DNA of 64,000 nucleotides from positions 124,001-188,000 of the forward strand of contig CAVSFZ010000019.1 of the NCBI GenBank assembly GCA_963727235.1, given 5' to 3'. Positions 1 to 9,046 of this stretch are shown piece by piece. This DNA is from CAVPTL01 sp963727235. GTDB taxonomy: Bacteria > Actinomycetota > Thermoleophilia > Gaiellales > JAICJC01. The translations under genes and the position numbers were made by a program. Below the pieces are notes generated by a model. The model saw only the letters and a program-made list of their open reading frames with translations, did not search any database and was not told the DNA's origin. Each line of letters begins with the position of its first letter. The first letter of the stretch is position 1.

Positions 1-1313
<1,313 letters not shown>

Positions 1314-1316
1314 CGG

Positions 1317-2105
1317 TTACTCGGGGTCGACCGGGCGCGTCTGCTTGAAGCGCCGGATCGCCAGCCGCGCCTGCAGCTGGTGCTGCTCGGCTCGGCTCTG
1401 AGCGCGGGCGTGGGCGACGTCGGGCTGACGCTGCGGGTCGACCTCGGCGATCGGGTGGTCCTCTGCGCTGAGCCGACCGACCGCGTTGCGATCCCACTCG
1501 TGTAGAAACGAGAGGTCGGCGGCCACGCGGTAGCGTGCCAGCGGGGCGGGGTCGACCCGCCGCACACGCGCCTCCAGCGTGACGGGCCGCTCGCCGACGC
1601 TGATGGTGATCATCAGCTCGTCGCCGGCGCTGCAGGCCAGCTCGGTCAGGAAGGCGATGGTCGACTCGGAGATGTCGGCCAGCCACACGTGCACCTCGTC
1701 GCCGATCGGAAGCCGTGACGACCACAGCACGGTGGCGTAGGCGTCACCGTCCATCTGCACACGGGAGACCTCGCGCTTGCCGGCGCGGCTCTGGAACCCC
1801 ACCACGTTCAGGTAGAGCATCGTCTGCCCGTCCACCTGGTAGAACGACTTGGTGACCTGCAGCAGCACGTCGCGCCCGGCGCCGTTACCGTCGCGCAGCT
1901 CCACAACCAGGTCGAGGCCGTCTTCCATCAGCGACTGGGGGCCGTATCCGATCAGTTTTCCGCGGTCGACGGAGGCCAGCAGGAGGTCAGCGGAGCCGAC
2001 CGAGGCGTTGAACGCCGTGACCGTGGTCGGTAGGGGCGGAACCATCTCCAGGAACCGCGTCAGCGGCTCATCGGGGTCGATCGGATTGGGGGAGGAGAAA
2101 AGCAC
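1317..2105 (-). CDS. PilZ-like (YcgR-type) putative cyclic-di-GMP effector
   Basis: About 262 residues from the GTG at 2105; an ATG at 2045 would give 242. The N-terminal half resembles the YcgR N-domain (after LIGYGPQSL, beta-rich, with VDGQTMLYLNVV). The second half resembles a PilZ barrel: REVSR matches the RxxxR motif and is followed by a DIS element. The residues after DIS are ESTIAF, so the conserved glycine of D/NxSxxG is missing. The last 50 residues are charged and Gln/Arg-rich. The gene is convergent with uvrB (3 bp apart) and divergent from the PH-domain gene. A flagellar or secretion role tuned by c-di-GMP is an inference; with the altered motif, ligand binding is uncertain. Confidence 0.6.
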   Translation of the reverse strand: MLFSSPNPIDPDEPLTRFLEMVPPLPTTVTAFNASVGSADLLLASVDRGKLIGYGPQSLMEDGLDLVVELRDGNGAGRDVLLQVTKSFYQVDGQTMLYLNVVGFQSRAGKREVSRVQMDGDAYATVLWSSRLPIGDEVHVWLADISESTIAFLTELACSAGDELMITISVGERPVTLEARVRRVDPAPLARYRVAADLSFLHEWDRNAVGRLSAEDHPIAEVDPQRQPDVAHARAQSRAEQHQLQARLAIRRFKQTRPVDPE

Positions 2106-2190
2106 CAGGTGACTATCGGCAAGTCGGCCGCGATTGTGTACCCCGGGCGGGCAGGAGAACGGCGGTCCCAAAGCGAATCCCGCTGCTGCA

Positions 2191-2751
2191 GTGGCGCAAC
2201 TCGAACATCTGCTTGGTGCCGACGAGCACATCCACGCGGTCACCCGGGAGCACGGCATCGTGCTGGTGCGGCCCTTCGCCGGCGCGGCGGCAGCGATCGT
2301 GGCGTTTGGAGCTATCGCATACGGGATCGCGAGCGTCCACTCGCTGGGCCCTGCGCGAGCGTTGTTTGCCATCCTGCTGGGACTGCTGGCATCGCGGTGG
2401 CTGGTGGGGCTGGTGCGGGCGGTGTCTCGCTGGCATAACCGGCGCCTGGTGGTCACCGATCGGCGGCTGATTATGGTCGGGGGCGGGTTCTCCCGCCGGA
2501 TCGCGGTGCTGCCGCTCTCGTCGATCGATGCGGTCGAGGCCCGCACCGACGGTCTGGGCCGCAGGTTTCACTACGGCGGACTGCTGGTGACGGCGTCGGG
2601 GCGGCGGACGCCGCTGTTCGGTCTGCGCCGGCTGCCCGATCCTGATCTGCTGTTTGGCTTGATCATGGGACTCGACCAGCACATCCCGATGCGCACCGCC
2701 GCACGCGAACCGGCTCGCAAGGCAACCCGGGTGCCGGCTTCTGCCAACTAG
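2191..2751 (+). CDS. Membrane protein with bacterial PH (bPH2) domain
   Basis: About 186 residues from GTG 2191; an in-frame TTG at 2134 would add 19 residues without a better ribosome binding site. Two hydrophobic helices lie near residues 20-70 (AGAAAAIVAFGAIAYGI and ALFAILLGLLASRWLVGLV). They are followed by a bPH2-type domain opening with RRLVVTDRRLIMVGGG and continuing VLPLSSIDAVEAR. Such proteins sit in the cytoplasmic membrane with the PH-like barrel in the cytoplasm; their biochemical role is mostly unknown. The gene lies between the PilZ-like gene and uvrA and ends 51 bp before uvrA, which has its own promoter. Confidence 0.7.
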   Translation: MAQLEHLLGADEHIHAVTREHGIVLVRPFAGAAAAIVAFGAIAYGIASVHSLGPARALFAILLGLLASRWLVGLVRAVSRWHNRRLVVTDRRLIMVGGGFSRRIAVLPLSSIDAVEARTDGLGRRFHYGGLLVTASGRRTPLFGLRRLPDPDLLFGLIMGLDQHIPMRTAAREPARKATRVPASAN

Positions 2752-2760
2752 CCACCCGGG

Positions 2761-2774
2761 CGAACACTTGTTCG
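2761..2774. promoter_or_regulatory. LexA (SOS) operator upstream of uvrA
   Basis: The perfect palindrome CGAAC-ACTT-GTTCG matches the actinobacterial/Gram-positive SOS box GAACN4GTTC. It overlaps the likely -35 hexamer (TTGTTC, 2768-2773) of uvrA, so bound LexA would block RNA polymerase. uvrA is a classical SOS gene, which supports the call. Confidence 0.8.
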
Positions 2775-2796
2775 ATTGACGGTCACCTGCTAGCGT
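2768..2796 (+). promoter_or_regulatory. uvrA promoter, leaderless
   Basis: A -35-like TTGTTC (2768-2773), a 17-nt spacer and the -10 TAGCGT (2791-2796) place the transcription start about 7 nt downstream, on the GTG start codon at 2803. No Shine-Dalgarno sequence could fit, so the mRNA is probably leaderless. Confidence 0.6.
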
Positions 2797-2802
2797 AAGC
2801 TC

Positions 2803-5649
2803 GTGGGTCAAGAACAGATCGTCATCCGGGGCGCCCGGGAGCACAATCTCAAGGACGTCACGGTGACGCTCCCTCGCGACCGCCTGGTCGTGATCACCGG
2901 GTTGTCGGGCTCGGGCAAGTCGTCGCTTGCCTTCGACACCCTGTACGCCGAGGGGCAGCGGCGCTACGTGGAGTCGCTGTCGGCATACGCGCGCCAGTTC
3001 CTGGGGCAGATGGACAAGCCGGACGTCGACTCGATCGACGGCCTCTCGCCGGCCATCTCGATCGATCAGAAGACCACCACCAGAAACCCTCGATCGACCG
3101 TCGGCACCGTCACCGAGACCTACGACTACCTGCGGCTGCTGTATGCCCGCATCGGTCATCCGCACTGTCCCAAGTGCGGTCGTGAGATCGCCGGCCAGTC
3201 GGCCGAGCAGATCGTGGAGCAGGTGCTCGCCCTGCCGGAGGGCACCCGCTTCACCGTCGACGCACCGGTGGTGCGAGGCCGCAAGGGGGAGTTCAAGGAT
3301 CTGTTCGAGAGCCTGCGCGCGGACGGGTACACCCGGGTCAAGGTCGACGGCGAGCAGCGCATGCTGGAGGACGCCATCGATCTCGACAAGCAGATCCGCC
3401 ACACGATCTCGGTGGTGGTCGACCGGCTGGCGATGAAGCGGGGCCTGCGCACCCGGCTGACCGATTCGATCGAGACCGCGCTGCGGCTGGCCGAGGGCCT
3501 GGTCGAGGTGAGCGAGGTGGACGGCGCCACCCACACCTACTCCGAGACGTTTGCCTGTCCCGAGGACGGCATCTCACTGCCGGAGCTGGCTCCCAGGATC
3601 TTCTCGTTCAACTCGCCGCACGGGGCGTGCCCGCGGTGCACCGGGCTGGGCATGCAGCGGGAGATCGATCCCGACCTGGTGGTGCCCGATCCCACGCTTT
3701 CGATCGCGCAGGGCGCACTGGTACCGTGGACGGTGATCAACTCGAGCTTCTACGAGCAGGTGATCAACGCCATCGCCGAGCGCTACGAGATCGATCTGGC
3801 GACGCCGTGGGAGGATCTCCCGGCCGAGCACCGCGAGCTATTTCTCAACGGCACCGGCGGCGACAAGCTGTACGTCTCCTATCGCAACAGCATGGGTCGC
3901 AAGCGCAGCTACATGCTGGCCTTCGAAGGGATCCTGCCGAGCCTGGAGCGACGCTACAAGGAGACCGAGTCGAGCTATCAGAAGGAGCGGCTCGAGGAGT
4001 ACATGGCGCTCAAGCCCTGCCCGCTGTGCAAAGGGGCGCGGCTGAAGGACACCAGCCTGGCCGTCACCGTCGGGGACATCAACATCTCCGAGCTGACTCG
4101 CAAGTCGGTGATCGCGGCGATCGATTTCGTCGATCAGCTGGAGCTGACCGACACGGAACGGGCGATCGGTGCGCGCATCCTCAAGGAGATCCGCGAGCGC
4201 CTCAGCTTCCTGGCCAACGTCGGCGTGGGATACCTCACGCTGGATCGCGGTGCCGCCAGCCTTTCGGGCGGCGAGGCCCAGCGGATCAGGCTGGCGACGC
4301 AGATCGGCTCGAGTCTGATGGGCGTGCTGTACATCCTGGACGAGCCCTCCATCGGACTGCACCAGCGCGACAACACCCGGCTTTTGGAAACGCTCGAGCG
4401 GCTGCGGGATCTCGGCAACACCGTGATCGTGGTGGAGCACGACGAGGACACCATCCGGGCGGCCGACCACATCGTCGATATGGGGCCTGGCGCCGGCGAG
4501 CACGGCGGGCGGGTGGTGGCCGAGGGCACGGTGGCCGAGGTCAGCCTCAACGACGAGTCGCTGACCGGTGCATACCTCTCGCGCCGGCGCGTGATTCCCA
4601 CGCCCGACCGGCGGATCCACGACTCCGGCTGGTTCGGCGTCACCGGTGCCTCCGAGCACAACCTCAAAGACATTGACGTGGAGTTGCCGGTGGGCAAGTT
4701 CGTGGCCGTCACCGGAGTCTCGGGCTCGGGCAAGTCCACGCTGGTCAACGAGATCCTGTACAAGGCGCTCGCCAATCGGCTCAATCGTGCCCGGATGAAG
4801 CCCGGCGCCCACCGCGCGGTCAATGGGATCGAGGCATTCGACAAGGTGATCGACATCGATCAGTCGCCGATCGGCCGCACGCCGCGATCCAACCCGGCGA
4901 CATACACCGGCCTGTTCGACCACATCCGGGCGTTGTACGCGTCGACCCCCGACGCCCGCGCTCGCGGGTACAAGCCGGGCAGGTTCTCGTTCAACGTCAA
5001 GGGCGGGCGCTGCGAGACCTGCCGCGGCGACGGGACGATCAAGATCGAGATGCACTTCCTGCCCGACGTCTACATCAACTGTGAGGTGTGCCAGGGCCGC
5101 CGCTACAACCGCGAGACGCTCGAGGTCAAGTTCAAGGGTAAGTCGATCGCCGACGTGCTGGACATGCCGATCGAGACGGCGCTCGAGTTCTTCGAGAAGA
5201 TCCCCAAGCTACGCCGGCGGTTACAGACGCTGCACGACGTGGGGCTCGACTACATGCGTCTGGGGCAGCCCGCGACCACGCTCTCCGGCGGGGAGGCCCA
5301 GCGGGTGAAGCTGGCCACCGAGCTCTCAAAGGTTGCGACCGGGCGTACGCTGTACATCCTGGACGAGCCCACCACCGGGCTGCACACCTACGACATCGAG
5401 AAGCTGCTCCAGGTGCTGCAGCGGCTGGTTGATGCGGGCAACACGGTGGTGGTGATCGAGCACAACCTGGATGTGATCAAGCAGGCCGACTGGGTGCTCG
5501 ACCTGGGGCCCGAGGGCGGGGACGCAGGCGGAGAGATCGTCTCAGCCGGAACGCCGGAGGAGATCGCCGAGGACCCGACGAGCTACACCGGCCAGTTTCT
5601 GCGGCGGGTGCTGCCCGTGTACGAGCAGGAGCGGCTCCTTGCCGGCTGA
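2803..5649 (+). CDS. uvrA: Excinuclease ABC subunit A
   Basis: UvrA is the ATP-dependent damage-recognition subunit that loads UvrB onto lesions in nucleotide excision repair. At 948 residues it is full length. Two ABC modules are visible: Walker A GLSGSGKSSLAFDT near residue 31 and GVSGSGKSTLVNE near residue 640, with signatures LSGGEAQRIRLA and LSGGEAQRVKLA and Walker B segments LYILDEPSIGLH and LYILDEPTTGLH. Zinc-binding cysteine pairs appear at CPKCGRE, CPLCKGA and CETCRGDG/CEVCQGRR. The GTG start sits 6 nt after the -10 box. The 3' end overlaps the start of the following Nudix gene, so the two are probably cotranscribed. Confidence 0.99.
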   Translation: MGQEQIVIRGAREHNLKDVTVTLPRDRLVVITGLSGSGKSSLAFDTLYAEGQRRYVESLSAYARQFLGQMDKPDVDSIDGLSPAISIDQKTTTRNPRSTVGTVTETYDYLRLLYARIGHPHCPKCGREIAGQSAEQIVEQVLALPEGTRFTVDAPVVRGRKGEFKDLFESLRADGYTRVKVDGEQRMLEDAIDLDKQIRHTISVVVDRLAMKRGLRTRLTDSIETALRLAEGLVEVSEVDGATHTYSETFACPEDGISLPELAPRIFSFNSPHGACPRCTGLGMQREIDPDLVVPDPTLSIAQGALVPWTVINSSFYEQVINAIAERYEIDLATPWEDLPAEHRELFLNGTGGDKLYVSYRNSMGRKRSYMLAFEGILPSLERRYKETESSYQKERLEEYMALKPCPLCKGARLKDTSLAVTVGDINISELTRKSVIAAIDFVDQLELTDTERAIGARILKEIRERLSFLANVGVGYLTLDRGAASLSGGEAQRIRLATQIGSSLMGVLYILDEPSIGLHQRDNTRLLETLERLRDLGNTVIVVEHDEDTIRAADHIVDMGPGAGEHGGRVVAEGTVAEVSLNDESLTGAYLSRRRVIPTPDRRIHDSGWFGVTGASEHNLKDIDVELPVGKFVAVTGVSGSGKSTLVNEILYKALANRLNRARMKPGAHRAVNGIEAFDKVIDIDQSPIGRTPRSNPATYTGLFDHIRALYASTPDARARGYKPGRFSFNVKGGRCETCRGDGTIKIEMHFLPDVYINCEVCQGRRYNRETLEVKFKGKSIADVLDMPIETALEFFEKIPKLRRRLQTLHDVGLDYMRLGQPATTLSGGEAQRVKLATELSKVATGRTLYILDEPTTGLHTYDIEKLLQVLQRLVDAGNTVVVIEHNLDVIKQADWVLDLGPEGGDAGGEIVSAGTPEEIAEDPTSYTGQFLRRVLPVYEQERLLAG

Positions 5650-6109
5650 GCGAGCGGCGCCGGAGATGTCGGTTCGCGCCCGGGCGGTGATCGTCGACGG
5701 CGACGGGCGGCTGCTGCTGGATCGCACCCACCACACCGATCGGCCGGTGTTCTACTGGCTCCCCGGCGGTGGTGTGGAGGCGGGGGAGACGGTGGCCGAG
5801 GCACTCCAGCGGGAGCTGCTGGAGGAGGCCTCACTGCGGATCGAGGTGGGGCGGCTGCTGTACATCAGCGAGAACCTGTTCGTGGAGAGCGGCGACTACC
5901 GCCACGAGCTGATCCTGTATCTCCAGGCCACGATCGTGGGTCGTGACCCGGCCCCACCGGTCGATCCCCGAGATCACGAGTGGCATGCTCCCGACGCGAC
6001 GCCGGGACCGCTGCTCCCACCGCAGGTGGCGGAGGCGCTGATCGAGGACATCGCCGGCGGCTTCACCCGCCCGGTGCTGCACCTGGTGACGGATCACCGA
6101 CCGCTGTAG
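5639..6109 (+). CDS. Nudix hydrolase
   Basis: A 156-residue single-domain Nudix protein. The box GGGVEAGETVAEALQREL continues LEEASL, matching GX5EX7REUXEEXGU except that the late glycine is Ser. The catalytic glutamates of REXXEE are intact (RELLEE), so activity on a nucleoside-diphosphate-linked substrate is likely; the substrate cannot be read from sequence. TTG 5639 is preferred because AGGAG at 5627-5631 lies 7 nt upstream inside the end of uvrA, giving an 11-bp overlap and translational coupling. ATG 5666 is the alternative. Coupling to uvrA hints at nucleotide-pool or repair clean-up, as an inference. Confidence 0.85.
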   Translation: MPAERAAPEMSVRARAVIVDGDGRLLLDRTHHTDRPVFYWLPGGGVEAGETVAEALQRELLEEASLRIEVGRLLYISENLFVESGDYRHELILYLQATIVGRDPAPPVDPRDHEWHAPDATPGPLLPPQVAEALIEDIAGGFTRPVLHLVTDHRPL

Positions 6110-6118
6110 CGGAAGCTG

Positions 6119-6285
6119 CTAGTGATGTGACCGGCAACGTTTGCCGGGTTCCGGCGGCTGCAAGGCGGCGCGCTGCTGTGTCCTCGATCGCGTCAATACT
6201 CATGGTGTTGACGCTCCCTGCGTCCTGGCATCGCTTGCCTTTCGCTCGCCGTCGACACCAGCAACGTTGCCGGTCACATCACTAG
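6119..6285. repeat. 167-bp MITE-like palindromic element, copy 1
   Basis: The two ends (6119-6141 and 6263-6285) are perfect 23-bp inverted repeats beginning CTAGTGATGTGACCGG. Nested hairpins lie inside: CCGGCAA-CGT-TTGCCGG next to the left end and a roughly 10-bp stem around GCGTCAATAC near the middle. It has no coding capacity. A second 167-bp copy lies at 28069-28235, with 12 differences. The element begins and ends with CTAG, consistent with a 4-bp target duplication as made by some IS5-group elements (inference). Its right-hand CTAG supplies the TAG stop of the minus-strand gene that follows. It could alternatively act as a bidirectional terminator between the two convergent genes. Confidence 0.8.
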
Positions 6286-7331
6286 GGCGCCTTGGCTGCG
6301 TGGACGCGCCCGCAGCCGATGTTGGGACCGCCGCTGAGCTGGATCTGATCCTGGTTCAACTGGTTATCGCGATCCCACGTGTACTGCCCTCGACCCACGG
6401 TCAGCCTCGGCGGGGTGAGGTCGTAGGACGCGAGACCCGCGCCGTAGTGACCGGGCGGCGGTCCTTGCCAGTACACGATCGGGGTGACGCCGGGACCGTT
6501 CACGGTGGCGCGATAGGCGCGGCCCTTACCCGCGACGGAGCGTTTCTTCACCCCGGCGATACTGGGGTAGATGCCGTCGCAGAAGTCACCGGTCTGCTTG
6601 TGCACCAGGAAGCTGTTGTAGCGATACCATCCGCCGGCCTGCTTGAATCCCCCATTCCACGGCGGTTGGAGCGTGTCGATCGTGACCAGGCGGCCAAAGC
6701 TGTCGGTGGGCGCTCCGCGGGCGGTCGATGAGCCTCCGTAGACAGGATCGCCGTTGTAGGTCAGCTGACCGTACAGGTGGTCGAAGCGCTTGCCGTAGAT
6801 CCAGTCGGCCTTGAGCCAGAACTCGGGTAGGGCGCCCTCCCAATGCGAGATCCACAGCTCGTGGTCGGCGTGGCCGTCCTTGGGCCGCCAGCCGTTGTCG
6901 GGCAGCTCTGAGCCGAACCACGACTGGAGCAGCCAGTACGAGCCGTCGGGCATCGCACATCCGGCCACGGCCAGGTGCACCTTGGGCCCCTTGCCCTGGT
7001 ACTTGGTGCACTGGTTGTGCTTGACGATCTTCTGCCACGCCCCGGTCTGGAAGGCGCTGCCGTAACCGCCCGAGTAGTTGACCTTGAATAGCTGCTGTGG
7101 CTGATGAAAGCTTGGATTCGGAACAGCGTTGCGCGCGCCCCACACAAGCGTGTGGTGGATGCGGCCGCCGGTCCGGTAGGTCACGTTGGCCACCTGCTGG
7201 CCTTCGATCGTCCTCACGCTGAGCGTCACGTGGGTCGCGTTTCGCGCAATCATCTTGGCCGCGAAGGCCTGCGCCGGCATCACTGCCAGCAGCGCGAATA
7301 CCGCAAAAATCACGATTCGAAGACGCCCCAT
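6282..7331 (-). CDS. Secreted protein of unknown family
   Basis: About 349 residues from ATG 7331; a GTG at 7349 would add six. The N-terminus is a clear Sec signal peptide: MGRLR, then a hydrophobic core IVIFAVFALLAVMP, then AQAFAA as a likely cleavage site. The mature part is rich in Trp, Tyr and Gly with four scattered Cys (NQCTKYQ, AGCAMPD, DFCDGIY, IGCGRV), suggesting a disulfide-stabilised extracellular domain. I recognise no family and no catalytic motif. The TAG stop codon lies in the CTAG end of the adjacent MITE-like element. No function is proposed. Confidence 0.75.
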   Translation of the reverse strand: MGRLRIVIFAVFALLAVMPAQAFAAKMIARNATHVTLSVRTIEGQQVANVTYRTGGRIHHTLVWGARNAVPNPSFHQPQQLFKVNYSGGYGSAFQTGAWQKIVKHNQCTKYQGKGPKVHLAVAGCAMPDGSYWLLQSWFGSELPDNGWRPKDGHADHELWISHWEGALPEFWLKADWIYGKRFDHLYGQLTYNGDPVYGGSSTARGAPTDSFGRLVTIDTLQPPWNGGFKQAGGWYRYNSFLVHKQTGDFCDGIYPSIAGVKKRSVAGKGRAYRATVNGPGVTPIVYWQGPPPGHYGAGLASYDLTPPRLTVGRGQYTWDRDNQLNQDQIQLSGGPNIGCGRVHAAKAP

Positions 7332-7410
7332 AAGGGCTTGTTTCGGCACGTCGGGTCAGAAGCTGATCCCCCATCCGGGCGGTGAGCAGCCCTCTAAACT
7401 GGTGATACCG

Positions 7411-8181
7411 GTGTCACCCTTGAACGAAACCGTGCAGGTAACCCGCGCCGACGGCGTGCTCACGCTGACCCTCAATCGGCCGGAGAAGCTCAACGCGATC
7501 GATAGCGCCATGCACGCCGCGCTCGCTGAGGCCATCGAGGACGCCCGCGACCCGCAAGTCCGCGCACTGGTCGTGACCGGCGCCGGCAAGGGCTTCTGCG
7601 TCGGTCAGGATCTGGCCGACATCCCCGCGGGCGCCGACGTGGGCGAGCTGGTGCGCGAGCACTACAACGCCAACATGCTGGCGCTGCGTTCGCTGGCCAA
7701 GCCGGTGATCAGCGCCGTCAACGGCGTGGCTGCGGGTGCGGGTCTGTCGCTGGCGACGGCCGCCGACGTTCGCATCGCATCCACCACTGCGCGGTTCGTA
7801 CCGGCATTCATCAATATCGCGCTCGTCCCCGATTCGGGAGCGACGTTCTTCCTCACACGCATCCTCGGTCCCGCTCGAGCACTGGAGTGGATGGCGTCTG
7901 GTCGGGCGTTGGACGCGGCCGAGGCGCTCTCCTGGGGGTTGGTGTCCGAGCTGGTTGAGCCAGAGCTATTGTCCGGCCGGGCGGCGGAACTCGGGGCGGA
8001 GTGGGCCGCCAAGCCCTCGTCCGCGTTTGCGATGCACCGGCGCCTGTTCGACGAGGCGGCGTCGGCGTCGCTGGAGCGGCAGCTCGAGCTGGAGGCGCAG
8101 CTTCAGTCGGAGGCCGCCGCCGGGCCGGACTTCGCCGAAGGCGTGGCTGCGTTTCGGGAGAAGCGCCCGCCGCAGTTCTGA
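7411..8181 (+). CDS. Enoyl-CoA hydratase/isomerase family (PaaG-like)
   Basis: A 256-residue crotonase-fold protein. Visible landmarks are LNRPEKLNAIDSAMHAAL, the oxyanion-hole segments GAGKGFCVGQDLADI and ISAVNGVAAGAGLSLA, and the acidic catalytic region FINIALVPDSGATFFL. That last segment is characteristic of PaaG/PaaB (1,2-epoxyphenylacetyl-CoA isomerase) and close relatives, so a role in aromatic or fatty acyl-CoA degradation is likely. No other paa genes are nearby, so the exact substrate stays open. The GTG start at 7411 begins the conserved N-terminal strand; the gene is divergent from the secreted protein. Confidence 0.85.
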   Translation: MSPLNETVQVTRADGVLTLTLNRPEKLNAIDSAMHAALAEAIEDARDPQVRALVVTGAGKGFCVGQDLADIPAGADVGELVREHYNANMLALRSLAKPVISAVNGVAAGAGLSLATAADVRIASTTARFVPAFINIALVPDSGATFFLTRILGPARALEWMASGRALDAAEALSWGLVSELVEPELLSGRAAELGAEWAAKPSSAFAMHRRLFDEAASASLERQLELEAQLQSEAAAGPDFAEGVAAFREKRPPQF

Positions 8182-8239
8182 GCTCCGGTCACGCCCTCCA
8201 GGGTTGTGGAGGACGCGCTGTCAAGATAGCATGGGTGCT

Positions 8240-8746
8240 ATGAGCATGGTCGAGAGAACCCGCCGAGCGACAGCCGTCGGCGGGGCTGTGCTGCTGGCGC
8301 TGTTGGCGGCGGTGACCGCAGGTGTCGCCTACGAGGCGGCGGTGGCGCTCGATCTGATCACGGCTCAGCCGAATGACACCGACGGCGATCGTATCCTGCT
8401 GCTGGCGTTCCTGGCGTTGTTCGCCGGTGGAGCGCTGTTCCTGGTGGCCGGCGTCGTCAGGCCGATCCGGCAGGCGCTGCCGGTGACGCTCGTCCGGCTG
8501 GTCGACATCGCCGGGACCGCCTTCGTGGTTGCGCGGTGGTACTCGTACGATCCGTACTACCTCCCGACACTGCGGCGCATGTCTGAAGGGGGGTTGCTGA
8601 CGGGATGGTGGGTGCTGGCACTGACCGCCTTCACGGCGGGGGTGGTGGTCTCGTTTCGCGGGAATCGCTGCGCGGGGGTTGTGCTCAGCGGCGTACTGGT
8701 GTGGGTGTGCATGCTGTCGGCGTTCTTCGCCGCCCTCGGGCATTGA
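8240..8746 (+). CDS. Small integral membrane protein, unknown
   Basis: 168 residues with four predicted membrane helices (around residues 13-35, 50-70, 80-100 and 115-165). The second helix ends with LFLVAGVVRPIRQALP. No family is recognised. The start is set at ATG 8240 because the -10 box TAGCAT (8227-8232) lies exactly 7 nt upstream, implying a leaderless mRNA; ATG 8231 overlaps that box and is unlikely. It stands alone between the crotonase gene and the convergent Rdx gene. Confidence 0.65.
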   Translation: MSMVERTRRATAVGGAVLLALLAAVTAGVAYEAAVALDLITAQPNDTDGDRILLLAFLALFAGGALFLVAGVVRPIRQALPVTLVRLVDIAGTAFVVARWYSYDPYYLPTLRRMSEGGLLTGWWVLALTAFTAGVVVSFRGNRCAGVVLSGVLVWVCMLSAFFAALGH

Positions 8747-8753
8747 CCGGTTG

Positions 8754-9038
8754 TCAGGTTGCGGCCCGGTCGGTGTGACCGAGGCTCTTGTCCGGCGCGA
8801 TCAGGTCGCGCACAGAGCGCTTGATCGCGGTGGGGTCGGGCGATCCCCCGCCGTCATCCGCCCGTGACCACACCGTCTCGCCGTCCACGCGGATCGCGAA
8901 CACCCCACCGGAGCCGGGCACCAGCGCCACCTCCGCCAGCTCCTGTTCGAAGGTGGTGAGCAACTCCTGCGCCATCCAGGTGGCGCGCGGCAGCCAGCGG
9001 CAGCGGGTGCAGTACTCGATCTCGATCCGCGCGCCCAC
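8754..9038 (-). CDS. Rdx/SelT-SelW-SelH family protein (thioredoxin-like)
   Basis: A 94-residue protein matching the Rdx family: IEIEYCTRCRWLPRATWMAQ contains the CxxC redox motif just after the first strand, followed by LLTTFEQELAEVALVPGSGG, FAIRVDGETVWSR and RDLIAPDKSLGHTD. Both active-site positions are Cys, so no selenocysteine is involved. The family has a thioredoxin fold and is presumed to act in thiol redox chemistry. GTG 9038 follows the stop of the upstream Nudix-like gene by 8 nt, so the two form an operon. Confidence 0.85.
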   Translation of the reverse strand: MGARIEIEYCTRCRWLPRATWMAQELLTTFEQELAEVALVPGSGGVFAIRVDGETVWSRADDGGGSPDPTAIKRSVRDLIAPDKSLGHTDRAAT

Positions 9039-9046
9039 CTGCAGGA

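Noticed and set aside
8754..9038. Selenocysteine-containing SelW
   Set aside because: The motif is CTRC encoded by normal Cys codons; no in-frame TGA is present.
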